A stretch of 64,000 nt of DNA from Marinilabiliales bacterium (GCA_002869385.1 PKTB01000022.1:124001-188000); one strand, 5' to 3'; numbered from the stretch's first letter, positions 40,098-49,799 are shown. Program-made: numbers and translations. The notes: generated by a model not told the origin, from the sequence alone.

Positions 40098-42567
40098 ATT
40101 TTGTTACTACAAATCTCTGTGTTTGAGAATTACCACCCATACTTATTTTTAATAAATAAACACCTTGTCCAAACTGTGCTGTATTGAAATTATGCTCAGT
40201 AATTCCAGCTGCAAGTAGAGTCGTTTCCTTGTAAACACATTGTCCTGTAATTGCAAATATCTCAATTGTTGTATTTTGTTCTGTCGGATTATAAATATCA
40301 CAAAATAAAATGTCTTTCGTTGGGTTTGGATAGAGCTTGCCAATTATGTTTTCGTTAATCACATTAACTTCTATTCGTTTTGTAAACTCTTGCCCATCTG
40401 CATCACGAACTAGCACATAAGTTTCGTATTTGCCAGGTTCAGAAACAGCCTGCATTGTTAATACACCATTTTCATCAATTGTAAATAAACTATCCGCTGG
40501 GTTGGTAGTGAAGGTTACGGTATTGAAGGTGTCCGGGATTTCCGCTATATTAGGGATTAGATATTTATTGTATTCAGTTTTAATATGTGGAAAGATATAA
40601 TATCTTGAAATTGTATCACCATAAGTTGTTTCTATTACTCCATCTTTTGTTATTTTAGTATAGCTTTCATTTTTAAATAAATAAGTTTGATAAGCCATTG
40701 TATAACGAATCTTAGTGAAGATTTCTAAATAGTCATTAGTTATATTGATAGATAATGGTAATTGTCCTCCTCTTGGATAATCTAATTCAAAAGGTTTGAA
40801 ATAAAACTGAGAAATTTTAGGAGCTGTTTGGTATGGGTATAACTCAACAAATGATAAATTGTCTGTGTCAAAGTAAATTGCTCCAGTACTAGTAACTTTT
40901 ATTGAATTCCAAAGCATTTCTGAAAACGAAAAGTTCCAATCCGGAGTTACAAATGTTGTAAATAGTGTGTCGTAGTGATAATTTTCATCGGATGGAAAAG
41001 GTTTATTGGATAATTCAATTATATACTCATTATCATTTATAATAGTGTATTCGTATGGAGTACTTCCAAAATTTGCAATAATGGGAACTTCCACTGATTG
41101 TGCAACAGGTATAGCAAAACGATTTAGCTTTTCTATTTGAATATGATTGTTGAAACTTTTGCTTTCAAGATAAATTTCATCGGAGAAGTAATTGTTTGAA
41201 GCAGAATGAATAATTACTGGAGTGTTTATTATATCATATTCAATGATTTCTTCATGTGAATAATCCATAATTGAAAATTTTTGTAGTTCTCCTGAGCTTG
41301 TTCCTTCGTTTTCGATGAGTAAAAAAACTTTATAAACATCTGATTCTGGAATATAATTTTTTAAGTCTGTGATATCTATTCCAAATTCTAAAATGTCAGG
41401 TTCAGATAAAGAGTCAACACCAGTAAAACAAATATCTCTTCCTTGAAAATTAAATACTGGTAAATCTATTTCTATTTCAGGCTTCTCAGATTCTAAATCA
41501 GATGAAATTCCTGCAGTAATTTTTATATCTCCTCTTTCTGGATGTTTGAACTTAATCTTGAATGTCAGTTCAGGAGAGTAGGTAGTATCTGGGATAGGGA
41601 AGAATACTTGTTGGTTCCAGAAAAGCTCAAGAACATCATATTTTAACAAATATGGAGGTCTTTGACCTTTTGAGTCATAAACAATCCAAAAAATCTTTTC
41701 ATTATCATGGAAATCTACTTTCCCATCACCATTAATATCAATTGTGTCCGATATAATACCATCCCCATTAAAGTCTACTGAATCATTGTGAAAATACCCT
41801 GTCAATGTCATTGAATGTGTAGGACGATAATATTCATATATAGTATCAATTACCGCACATGGATAATTGGGATAGAGCTCTGGAAACATTGTAGTACAAA
41901 ACCTGTCCGAAATTGAAAATGGATTAGTATAAAATATCGCGATTCCACCATCTTTATTAGATTCAAACATATTAAATAAGAAATATTGAAGTATTTTTAA
42001 GTCTTCATCAGTTTTCACATCCAAACTATGGTAATTAGTGATTCTATTAAAGAAAGACTTGTAATAATTATTATATCCTTGCATCCAAAAATTTCGAAAG
42101 TGGTCAGCATTTGCATCTGGATTTAACATACTTGCATAAAAATTAATAGTTTCATATTCCAATTGGCTAGGATGTCCCTGACTTTTAACTAAATTCCATG
42201 AGTCAAATGTGCTAACACCATGATATTGATTTATCTGATTATAAGTATAATTTGGTGGAAAAATGTTACTTGAATCAGCTTCCCTATCGTATGCACGATT
42301 AAACATATATGTTAAACAATTAAAGATTCCTGAAGTCTGACCACACGTGGATCCTAATTGTTCAACAATACTATCAGGAAAATACTTCAACTTATGATTC
42401 CAAACATTATCGGGTAGCTCAGGAGCTTCATCTGTGTAATAGATTTCCGGTATTGGATAATTTGGAACATAAAAAGTGTCTGCTACAACTTGGGAAAACA
42501 GAGAATTATAAAACAAAATCAACAACAGGGTTGAAAACAGAAATATTTTTGTTGTTTTATATTTCAT
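40096..42567 (-). CDS. T9SS-exported papain-like (C1-type) protein, copy A
   Basis: A signal peptide precedes a papain-like domain. The block EQLGSTCGQTSGIFNCLTY has the oxyanion Gln and the catalytic Cys in the Q-x4-C spacing seen in the CGQA subgroup of C1-like peptidases, and HSMTLTGYFHND supplies a candidate His. Two EF-hand/dockerin-like loops with the pattern DxNxDG follow (DFNGDGIISDTIDINGDGK), likely binding Ca2+. Beta-sandwich domains and a T9SS sorting domain (KLYPNPTKDILFCDIYNP ... GQGVYLLKISMGG) complete 823 residues. It may be a surface cysteine peptidase, but activity is not certain. Copy B lies four bases upstream. Confidence 0.78.
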   Translation of the reverse strand: MKYKTTKIFLFSTLLLILFYNSLFSQVVADTFYVPNYPIPEIYYTDEAPELPDNVWNHKLKYFPDSIVEQLGSTCGQTSGIFNCLTYMFNRAYDREADSSNIFPPNYTYNQINQYHGVSTFDSWNLVKSQGHPSQLEYETINFYASMLNPDANADHFRNFWMQGYNNYYKSFFNRITNYHSLDVKTDEDLKILQYFLFNMFESNKDGGIAIFYTNPFSISDRFCTTMFPELYPNYPCAVIDTIYEYYRPTHSMTLTGYFHNDSVDFNGDGIISDTIDINGDGKVDFHDNEKIFWIVYDSKGQRPPYLLKYDVLELFWNQQVFFPIPDTTYSPELTFKIKFKHPERGDIKITAGISSDLESEKPEIEIDLPVFNFQGRDICFTGVDSLSEPDILEFGIDITDLKNYIPESDVYKVFLLIENEGTSSGELQKFSIMDYSHEEIIEYDIINTPVIIHSASNNYFSDEIYLESKSFNNHIQIEKLNRFAIPVAQSVEVPIIANFGSTPYEYTIINDNEYIIELSNKPFPSDENYHYDTLFTTFVTPDWNFSFSEMLWNSIKVTSTGAIYFDTDNLSFVELYPYQTAPKISQFYFKPFELDYPRGGQLPLSINITNDYLEIFTKIRYTMAYQTYLFKNESYTKITKDGVIETTYGDTISRYYIFPHIKTEYNKYLIPNIAEIPDTFNTVTFTTNPADSLFTIDENGVLTMQAVSEPGKYETYVLVRDADGQEFTKRIEVNVINENIIGKLYPNPTKDILFCDIYNPTEQNTTIEIFAITGQCVYKETTLLAAGITEHNFNTAQFGQGVYLLKISMGGNSQTQRFVVTK

Positions 42568-42571
42568 AAAT

Positions 42572-45073
42572 TTATTTTGTTACCACAAATCTTTGTGTTT
42601 GAGAATTACCACCCAAACTTATTTTTAATAAATAGACTCCTTGTCCAATCTGTTGAGTGTTTATATTGTGCTCGGTAATTCCTGCCAGTAGTGTGGTCGT
42701 TTCTTTATATACACATTGTCCGCTTATTGTAAAGACCTCTATAGTGGCACTTTGGTTGGTTGGATTATAAATATCGCAATATAAAATATCTTTTGTTGGG
42801 TTTGGATAGAGCTTTCCAATGATGTTTTCGTCAATCACATTAACTTCTATTCGTTTTGTAAACTCTTGCCCGTCTGCATCACGAACTAGTACATAAGTTT
42901 CGTATTTGCCGGGTTCGGAAACTGCTTGCATTGTTAAAACACCATTTTCATCAATTGAAAATAAACTATCCGCTGGGTTGGGAGTGAAGGTTACGGTGTT
43001 GTAAGTCCCAGCAATTGAAATATCATATGGTATGAAATACTTATTGCAATCTGTTTTTATATTTGCAAATATGAAATAGCTTGGAACTGTGTCTGCATAT
43101 GTAATCTCTATTACTCCATCTTTTGAGACTTTGATAAAGCTCTCATGTTTAATCTCGTATTCATGGTCTTCTATCTTAAAATAGTTCTTGATGAATACTT
43201 GTATCTCTTCATTTGTGAAATTTATTGCCATAGGGCGCTCCTTGATAAATAATTTATCAATCTCGAAAGGCATAAAATCAAGTTTTCTCTGATCATGAAT
43301 AGTATTTTGATATGGATAGAGTTCAATATCTGAAATAGTATCATTGCGAAACCTTATCTCACCAGTACTGTAGAGATGAATCATGTCCCAATTTTTCTTT
43401 GCAAATGGGATATCCCAGTCAGGGTTTAGATTAATTGATTCGATGGTGTCATATACAAACCCTTCATCACTAGGAAAATCTTTTTGTGTTAACTCAACAA
43501 GGTATTCATTTGTGTCAAGTATATAAAACTCAAAAGGAGACTGGCCGTAAATAGTTTCCAGATTAAGAGAAAAAGGAGTGTTAGGTTCAATTGTGTATGT
43601 GCTTTCGCTTGTGATTTGTATGTTATTGTTAAAATTGCGAGGGTCTAAGTAAAATATTTCAGAATAATAATTGTCATAAATTGTTGGTAGTGTTTCTGAA
43701 GAATTTACCAGTGTTTTTTCTACTGCCTGATCATTTGAATAATCAATTATTGAAGCATATAGTAATTCTGCTTTGGTCAAACCTTCATTTTCGACACGCA
43801 TAAATACTTTATAAGTCCCCGGCTCTGAGATATAGTTTTTTAAATCAGTAATGTCAATCCCAAATTCAAGCACATCAGGTTCTGCAAGTGAATCAACACC
43901 TGTCATGCATACATCTCCTCCCTGAAAATTAAATACTGGAAAATCTATCTCTATTTCAGGTCTTTCGGATTCCAAATCTGAGGATATTCCTGCGCTAATT
44001 TTTATATCTCCTCTTTCTGAATGTTTTAGTTTAATTTTAAAGGTTAATTCCGGTTGATAGTCAATGTCTGGAACTGCAAAAAATACTTGTTGATTCCAGA
44101 AAAGTTCTATTGCATCATATTTTAATAGCATAATGGGACCACCACCATCAGAGTTTGTAATAATCCATAAAATTGTTTCATTATCATGAAAATCGATAAC
44201 ACCATCATTGTTAATATCAATAGTATCTGAAATAATTCCGTCATCATTAAAATCTACAGAATCATTACTGTAATATCCGTTTACTGTTAAACTATGGCGG
44301 AAATAAATATTACCTGCATAACTTGTTGTGTAAATAGTGTCACAAACATAGCAGTAATTTACATTATCTGTATGTCCTATATGAAGTTCAGGTTCCCATA
44401 TTCGACGGCTCATGCCACATGTATTGCATGAAACTGCACCATTAGTGTAAACAATTGTAACGCCCCCATCAGAACCTTCCTCAAAACCATCGCTAAAGAA
44501 ATGCTGTAGTAGTTTTAAATCATCATCAGAATTAGCATTTAAACTATAGTATCCAGCAATTCTGTTAAAGAAGGATTGGTAATAATTTTCATAATCATTC
44601 ATCCAAAATTGTAAAAAATAATCTTTATTGAAATTATCGCTAAATACATGTGCATTAAAGTTTATTGTTTCATATTCCAACTGGCTGGGGTGCCCCTGGC
44701 TTTTAACAATATTCCATGAGTCAAATGAATTTACTCCATAGTATCTGCTAATTTGATTAAAAGTATGATTTGGAGGAAAAATATTACTTGAGTCTGCTTC
44801 TCTGTCGTAAGCTCTGTTAAACATATATGTTAAACAATTAAAAATACTGGTGACTTGTCCACAGGTTGAACCAATTTGGCCAATAATACTATCGGGAAAG
44901 TATTTTAAAGTATGGTTCCAGGCATCATCTTTTAGCTCGGGAGCATCATCAGTGTAATAGATTTCAGGAATTGGATAATTGGGAACGTAAAATGTGTCGG
45001 CAACAACTTGTGCGTGCATAATTTTTGAGCTTAATAAAGCCCCGAGAAATATGCATGCTACAATGTGTTTCAT
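42572..45073 (-). CDS. T9SS-exported papain-like (C1-type) protein, copy B
   Basis: This is a tandem paralogue of the next gene with the same layout: signal peptide, GQIGSTCGQVTSIFNCLTY with candidate catalytic Cys, FRHSLTVNGYYSNDS with candidate His, two DxNxDG calcium loops, beta-sandwich part, and T9SS sorting domain. It differs by a small cysteine-containing insertion (CNTCGMSRRIW ... YCYVCDT) with two C-x2-C pairs that could bind zinc or form disulfides. The first 130 and the last 150 residues are nearly identical between the copies while the centre has diverged. At 833 residues it is intact. It is probably cotranscribed with copy A. Confidence 0.78.
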   Translation of the reverse strand: MKHIVACIFLGALLSSKIMHAQVVADTFYVPNYPIPEIYYTDDAPELKDDAWNHTLKYFPDSIIGQIGSTCGQVTSIFNCLTYMFNRAYDREADSSNIFPPNHTFNQISRYYGVNSFDSWNIVKSQGHPSQLEYETINFNAHVFSDNFNKDYFLQFWMNDYENYYQSFFNRIAGYYSLNANSDDDLKLLQHFFSDGFEEGSDGGVTIVYTNGAVSCNTCGMSRRIWEPELHIGHTDNVNYCYVCDTIYTTSYAGNIYFRHSLTVNGYYSNDSVDFNDDGIISDTIDINNDGVIDFHDNETILWIITNSDGGGPIMLLKYDAIELFWNQQVFFAVPDIDYQPELTFKIKLKHSERGDIKISAGISSDLESERPEIEIDFPVFNFQGGDVCMTGVDSLAEPDVLEFGIDITDLKNYISEPGTYKVFMRVENEGLTKAELLYASIIDYSNDQAVEKTLVNSSETLPTIYDNYYSEIFYLDPRNFNNNIQITSESTYTIEPNTPFSLNLETIYGQSPFEFYILDTNEYLVELTQKDFPSDEGFVYDTIESINLNPDWDIPFAKKNWDMIHLYSTGEIRFRNDTISDIELYPYQNTIHDQRKLDFMPFEIDKLFIKERPMAINFTNEEIQVFIKNYFKIEDHEYEIKHESFIKVSKDGVIEITYADTVPSYFIFANIKTDCNKYFIPYDISIAGTYNTVTFTPNPADSLFSIDENGVLTMQAVSEPGKYETYVLVRDADGQEFTKRIEVNVIDENIIGKLYPNPTKDILYCDIYNPTNQSATIEVFTISGQCVYKETTTLLAGITEHNINTQQIGQGVYLLKISLGGNSQTQRFVVTK

Positions 45074-45148
45074 TATTGTGGTTAAATTGATAGGCTAAAA
45101 TTAGTTAAAAAATATAAGCTTAGGATAATTTTAAGTTCTAAATTTCGT

Positions 45149-45156
45149 TAAATTTG
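45149..45156 (+). promoter_or_regulatory. Bacteroidota -7 promoter element TAAATTTG for the serpin gene
   Basis: An exact TAnnTTTG match overlaps the upstream in-frame ATG at 45154, which makes the ATG at 45178 the likely start. Confidence 0.55.
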
Positions 45157-45177
45157 ATGAAACCAAATACAAAATAC

Positions 45178-46389
45178 ATGAAAACAAGACTTTTGATATC
45201 TGCAATAATAATCTTATTAGTTGTTTTTAGTTCGTGCAAAAAGGATAAAACTGAGTATAAAGAGATTCAATTAAGTGCAAAACAACAGGAGATTGTACAG
45301 TCAGGTAATGAGTTTTCTTTAGGTATATTCAGAGAGTTTTCATCAGAAGAAAGTAATTTTATGATTTCGCCTCTAAGTGTTGATTATGCTCTTGCAATGA
45401 CAGCGAATGGTGCAAAAAACAACACATTAGACGAGATGCTAGCAGTCCTGGATTTTGCTGATTATGAAATGTCTGAGTTTAATTCATATTTCAACTATAT
45501 TATTAATGAGCTTGTTGATTTGGATAGTCAAGTTGAGCTTTCAATCGCTAATTCTATTTGGTATCGAAATGATTTTACTGTTTTGCAATCGTTTTTAGAT
45601 GTAAATCAGGAATACTATAATGCATATATTAAATCTCTTGATTTTAATGATTCATGAGCAGTTGACGAAATTAATAATTGGGTTTCGGATAATACGAATG
45701 AAAAAATTACTGAAATTCTTAATGAAATACCAACAGATGCCGAGATGTATCTAATAAATGCTATATATTTTTATGGAAGCTGGCAATATGAATTTGATAA
45801 ATCAAATACTCAAAATCAGGATTTTCACCTAAGTGATGAAAGTACAGTTGAGGTTGAAATGATGGAAATGGAATCAGAACTTAAATATTACAGCGATCCT
45901 GATTTTACTGTTGTTGAACTTCCTTATGGGCAAGGTAATTTTGTAATGGACTTAATTTTACCTTCTGCTGAATCTGATGTCGCAGGAGTGATAGAACAAC
46001 TTAACTCTAACACATGGAACTCGATAACTCAAGGTTTGTATGATGAAAACATTGTTGTGAAAATGCCAAAGTTTAAATTTGAATTTGAACAGAATTTAAT
46101 TCCTGCATTACAAAATATGGGAATGATAGATTTATTTACCGGATCAGCAGATTTAAGTGATATTAATGGAACAGGTGGGCTGTATGTCAGTAAAGTAAAG
46201 CATAAAACATATATTGATGTTAATGAAGATGGAACAGAAGCAGCAGCTGTGACAGCAGTAGATGTAACCTATAATTCTGCAGGACCTAATTCATTTACTT
46301 TGGATAGGCCATTCGTTTTTATCATAAGGGAGAAAAGTACTGGTGTTATTTTATTTGAAGGAGCTGTTCAAAACCCTACTGAAGATTAA
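45178..46389 (+). CDS. Serpin (serine protease inhibitor), lipoprotein; in-frame TGA
   Basis: A lipobox signal (VVFSSCKKD) precedes a full serpin domain: NFMISPLSVDYALAMTANGA, YLINAIYFYGSWQYEFDKS, KMPKFKFEFE, the hinge VNEDGTEAAAVTA and the C-terminal DRPFVFIIREKSTGVILFEG. The small residues in the hinge indicate an inhibitory serpin. Counting from the hinge Gly as P15 places P1-P1' near Asn-Ser, which is approximate. TGA at 45655-45657 cuts the frame in DFNDS*AVDEINNWVSD; Gly (GGA) or another small residue fits. It probably protects surface proteins from host or self proteases, and its position beside two papain-like proteins is suggestive. Confidence 0.88.
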
Positions 46390-46889
46390 AATGTAATTCC
46401 AAAAGCCATTCCACCTATCATCAGAGCTGATAAATGAATAAATTTTGTTTCACCAAAAATAGGAGTAAGGTGAATTCGATAGTAAAAACCACCATCATCA
46501 GGTTGAAATCTATAACCAAGTCTTAGAGGTATAGCTGTTGTTTTTTCGTAAACTTCGTATGTTAAGCCTGTGCCAACTTCAAGAAAGTGCCTTTGCCCAT
46601 ATAAATAACTTACATGTGGTGAGAAATTAAGTTTGGTAATACCGTCTTGTCGTACTTTTGGAAGCCAGGAAAATCCGCATGCTGCTGCAATTCGATTGTT
46701 TGGAGCGATGCAAAAAATCTTGTCATAACCTATTACATAGTAATTTATTGAATTGCCAAATAGTTCAAGATACAAAGTGTTAGATTTTGGATTATAAACT
46801 GTAACGACTTTTCTTTGTGAGTAGCACATTAAGGTTAAACCAAGTATTATTATTAAAGCTAGGCTGTTTATTCGTAAATATAATTTCAT
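46386..46889 (-). CDS. Small secreted, probably outer-membrane beta protein
   Basis: The start at ATG 46889 gives MKLYLRINSLALIIILGLTL, a signal peptide ending near CYSQ. The mature 145 residues alternate polar and hydrophobic residues with many aromatic residues, as in small outer-membrane beta-barrels (YGQRHFLEVGTGLTYEVYE, IPLRLGYRFQPDDGGFYYRI). There is no assigned family. It is convergent with the serpin and overlaps it by four bases. Confidence 0.6.
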   Translation of the reverse strand: MKLYLRINSLALIIILGLTLMCYSQRKVVTVYNPKSNTLYLELFGNSINYYVIGYDKIFCIAPNNRIAAACGFSWLPKVRQDGITKLNFSPHVSYLYGQRHFLEVGTGLTYEVYEKTTAIPLRLGYRFQPDDGGFYYRIHLTPIFGETKFIHLSALMIGGMAFGITF

Positions 46890-47033
46890 TTTTAGAAAGT
46901 ATGCAAACAAATATACGAACAAAAAATAATTTGTGTTTTGATTTTATACTTTTATAAGTTTTATATTATTTTGAAGAATTTAAGTGCTTGGATGATAGCT
47001 TGTTTTTAAATATTTACAGTTTGGCATTATTTT

Positions 47034-47041
47034 TATTTTTG
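47034..47041 (+). promoter_or_regulatory. Bacteroidota -7 promoter element TATTTTTG
   Basis: An exact TAnnTTTG match lies 33 bases before ATG 47075, which supports that start over the upstream in-frame TTG. Confidence 0.5.
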
Positions 47042-47074
47042 TATATTTATGGCAATTTTAAAGCAAAAACCAAT

Positions 47075-47548
47075 ATGAGAAAGCAAATCTTATTATTCTT
47101 ATTTATTTTTAGTACAATTTTATTGTCTGCACAAAGTGCTGCAGATGTATTTGAAACAAGATGGGAAGGCGGAGCACAGTCCAGAACAGATCTTACGGAA
47201 TCAGGATATTTTGTTGTTCAGCACGTCTTAAGTGATGTTGATTACAATTCATCTGATGATACTTTTACAGGTAAATTGACAACTACATTTAATTTAGATG
47301 GGAGTAACTATATTACTAAAACCGAGATTAAAGGGCGTGTAAATATTGAATCTGCTTCATGTAAAATTAGTCATTCATGGACTTTGCGTGAGGATCAGTT
47401 ACCAGGAGGTCTATATTGGATACATGAGGATATTTCTTTAACAATCTATCAGGATGACGAACATTCCGGCTATTATTATTTGTACGGGCAATCAGAAAGT
47501 AAATATTATGATGATGAATATTTTTTAATTTCTAATTATCCATATTAG
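47075..47548 (+). CDS. Small secreted protein, unknown
   Basis: The 157-residue protein begins MRKQILLFLFIFSTILLSAQ, a signal peptide. The rest is beta-rich with no known motif (FETRWEGGAQSRTDLTESGY). There are no Cys except one. It stands alone between the barrel-like gene and tRNA-Val. Confidence 0.6.
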   Translation: MRKQILLFLFIFSTILLSAQSAADVFETRWEGGAQSRTDLTESGYFVVQHVLSDVDYNSSDDTFTGKLTTTFNLDGSNYITKTEIKGRVNIESASCKISHSWTLREDQLPGGLYWIHEDISLTIYQDDEHSGYYYLYGQSESKYYDDEYFLISNYPY

Positions 47549-47662
47549 TTTATTAGAATCGAATAGGTTTTATATTTATTTAATATTCAGCACATTACCT
47601 GACAAAGAGGAATTTTGCTAAAAATATTTCAGAAAATATTTGGCGGAATAAAAAAACAGATA

Positions 47663-47670
47663 TATATTTG
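47663..47670 (+). promoter_or_regulatory. Bacteroidota -7 promoter element TATATTTG for tRNA-Val
   Basis: An exact TAnnTTTG match lies about 33 bases before the mature tRNA 5' end. Confidence 0.55.
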
Positions 47671-47703
47671 CCGTCCCATTAGGGAAATGTTCTATAACAA
47701 AAA

Positions 47704-47778
47704 GGGAGCTTAGCTCAGTTGGTTCAGAGCACCTGCCTTACAAGCAGGGGGTCAATGGTTCGAATCCATTAGTTCCCA
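47704..47778 (+). tRNA. tRNA-Val (anticodon TAC)
   Basis: The cloverleaf is complete: acceptor GGGAGCT/AGTTCCC (one G-T pair), D-arm AGCTCAGTTGGTTCAGAGC, anticodon stem CCTGC/GCAGG with loop CTTACAA (anticodon TAC), T-arm AATGG TTCGAAT CCATT, discriminator A. CCA is not encoded. A terminator follows directly. Confidence 0.95.
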
Positions 47779-47780
47779 CG

Positions 47781-47812
47781 AAAAGCCTTACAGAAATGTA
47801 GGGCTTTTTTTA
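47781..47812 (+). terminator. Terminator of tRNA-Val
   Basis: AAAAGCCTTACA and TGTAGGGCTTTT form a stem around GAAA, followed by a T run. Confidence 0.75.
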
Positions 47813-47819
47813 TGATATA

Positions 47820-47870
47820 AGTTGGTTCAGAGCATCCCGACTATGGTCGGGATGGTCAATGGTTCGAACG
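47820..47870 (+). pseudogene. Truncated tRNA-Val-like fragment
   Basis: AGTTGGTTCAGAGCA (47820-47834) copies the D-arm of tRNA-Val, and GGTCAATGGTTCGAA (47854-47868) copies its variable/T-arm region. The anticodon arm between them is replaced by the palindrome ATCCCGAC-TATG-GTCGGGAT. The acceptor stem and T-stem partner are missing, so it cannot fold as a working tRNA. It lies 42 bases after the intact tRNA-Val and just before the less AT-rich accessory block. Confidence 0.75.
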
Positions 47871-48027
47871 TTTCCCTCACGAATGAAAGGAGCAATTCAT
47901 TGGTTTTCACACACAAATCCCTAGCAAATATTATTTTTTTAATTTTTTTTGAACCTTTTACTAATTTAAGTTGTACAGTGACAATAAAAGTGATAATATT
48001 TGTATTAATATTTAAAACATATATCGT

Positions 48028-49191
48028 ATGTTCTGGCATAAACAACTGAAATACATAACCATATTGTACTTTATGGTCTTCTGCTACGTAAGTGGCCAAG
48101 CACAGAATATCATTCCCAATCACTCAAATGCGATAGAAATTAACAGTGCACAGAACCTGTTGTATTCCGCAGACTGGTACCGGCAACAGGAAATACAGTG
48201 GAGAAATGTGATCAAAGAATCGGAAGACAGCCCTGAAGCATGGTTCAATCTTTACAAGGCAAGGCGATATTCGAATTATACGGGTACGACAAAGGATATT
48301 CCGGCAATGGAGCAGGCCGTACTGGACGGAATTGTGGACGATATGCAAAAGCATGTGCCAAATTCCTTTGAATTCTGTTATACAAAATATCTCAACGGAA
48401 ATAATGATCCCGGGTTGTTTCCGTATCTTGAAAAAGCTTATGGACTTGAGCCGCATAACGTCGAATTATACGACGATATGATTGCATATTATGAGCTTAC
48501 GGGCAATGAAAATAAGAAAAAGGAATTTTGTCGGATATGGAATAACAGCAATGATATTCCGGCAGATATAATGAACTATAATTATAATGTTTTAATGTCA
48601 CTTGAGCAGAATGCCATACTGATAACTAATGGTAAATATGATACATATCCTGTGCTTATCCTGCAGAATGTTAAAAATATCAGGCCTGATGTGATGGTTT
48701 TAAATATTGATCTGCTTTTAAATCAGGATTACCGGGAACGAATGTTCTCAAAAACAGGAATAGTATTGGCGTCTGACAATGATATCAACACAGACAAGTC
48801 AGGTTTTTTTAAGGCTCTGGTTGAAAATAACTCTGGTAAAACGGTATATTTCGGTTTAACGGTATCTCCGGAAGTTATTTCATTGTTTAAAGACAAACTG
48901 TATCCGACAGGGCTAGTATTAAAATACAGCGATCAGGATTTTGACAACCTGTCTGTTCTGGTAAAAAACTGGGAAGACAATTTTAAAAAGGATTATCTAA
49001 AGGATATGCAACCTGTTAATGGAATGGGAGTACAGCTCAGTGTAAATTATATTTTGCCCTTGATGCTGATATATAAATATTATAAGGAACTAGGTAATGA
49101 TAAAGATATGGATGAGGTGCTGAAGATCATGGAAAGGATTGCCGGAAATTACGGCATGGAGGATGTTATAGACCGGTATCTTGCCGAATAA
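48028..49191 (+). CDS. Secreted protein with TPR-like part, first gene of the sigma operon
   Basis: The 387-residue protein has a signal peptide (ending SGQAQN). Its first half resembles degenerate TPR units (EDSPEAWFNLYKARRYS, LEPHNVELYDDMIAYYELTG). Its second half holds ITNGKYDTYPVLILQNVKN and RPDVMVLNIDLL, which resemble the soluble C-terminal part of Bacteroidota DUF2723 membrane proteins. The ECF sigma gene follows nine bases downstream. It could be a periplasmic partner of the signalling system; this is inference. Base composition is less AT-rich than in the flanking genes. Confidence 0.6.
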   Translation: MFWHKQLKYITILYFMVFCYVSGQAQNIIPNHSNAIEINSAQNLLYSADWYRQQEIQWRNVIKESEDSPEAWFNLYKARRYSNYTGTTKDIPAMEQAVLDGIVDDMQKHVPNSFEFCYTKYLNGNNDPGLFPYLEKAYGLEPHNVELYDDMIAYYELTGNENKKKEFCRIWNNSNDIPADIMNYNYNVLMSLEQNAILITNGKYDTYPVLILQNVKNIRPDVMVLNIDLLLNQDYRERMFSKTGIVLASDNDINTDKSGFFKALVENNSGKTVYFGLTVSPEVISLFKDKLYPTGLVLKYSDQDFDNLSVLVKNWEDNFKKDYLKDMQPVNGMGVQLSVNYILPLMLIYKYYKELGNDKDMDEVLKIMERIAGNYGMEDVIDRYLAE

Positions 49192-49236
49192 GAATGGTGT
49201 TTGTTATTGAACTCAAGTAGTAATAAATATAAGGGG

Positions 49237-49788
49237 ATGACAGATGAGCAGTTGATGCGTTTAATAATTAAACGTGAAAAATCTGCTTTTGAAGAGTTGT
49301 ATGACAGGTACAACATCTTATTGTTAAATTATTTCTACAGGATGTTATGGCGGGACAGGGAAAAAGCAGAGGATTTTATGCAGGATCTCTTTACACGAAT
49401 AATCGCAAAGCCCGAATATTTTGACACTGAGAAGAATTTTAAAACGTGGATATACAGTGTTGCTAACAATATGTGTAAAAATGAATATAAAAAACAGGAA
49501 GTACGAAAAAAGAACGAATATAAGATATTTGACTCTGCAGAGACAATGACAGGAAGCAGTGAATATATAAAGAACATTGATAAGAGATCATTTAATGAGG
49601 CCGTTGATAAAGAGCTGAATAAGCTTAAAGAAACCGAAAAGACTGCTTTTATATTACGTTTTCGTGAAGAATTGTCAATCAGGGAGATCGGCGAGATCAT
49701 GGAATGTTCGGAAGGTACTGTTAAATCAAGATTGTATTACACGATCAAAAAATTAACCCCAAGACTGAAAATGTTTAAACCTGTTTAA
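49237..49788 (+). CDS. ECF-type RNA polymerase sigma factor
   Basis: Region 2 (FEELYDRYNILLLNYFYRML ... AEDFMQDLFTRI ... FKTWIYSVANNMCKN) and region 4 (FILRFREELSIREIGEIMEC ... GTVKSRLYYTIKKL) are complete in 183 residues. I prefer ATG 49237 (MTDEQLMRL) over the in-frame TTG at 49201. It directs RNA polymerase to a dedicated promoter set. The next gene looks like its anti-sigma factor. Confidence 0.9.
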   Translation: MTDEQLMRLIIKREKSAFEELYDRYNILLLNYFYRMLWRDREKAEDFMQDLFTRIIAKPEYFDTEKNFKTWIYSVANNMCKNEYKKQEVRKKNEYKIFDSAETMTGSSEYIKNIDKRSFNEAVDKELNKLKETEKTAFILRFREELSIREIGEIMECSEGTVKSRLYYTIKKLTPRLKMFKPV

Positions 49789-49799
49789 ACAGAAATGTT

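Noticed and set aside
4565..45657. Selenocysteine at the TGA codons
   Set aside because: The TGA sites align with Gly-like positions, not Cys, lie outside catalytic redox motifs, and I see no typical downstream SECIS-like hairpin shared among them.
47820..47870. The tRNA-like fragment as a suppressor tRNA for the in-frame stops
   Set aside because: It has no acceptor stem and no seven-base anticodon loop; the middle is an eight-pair palindrome with a TATG loop. It cannot work as a tRNA.
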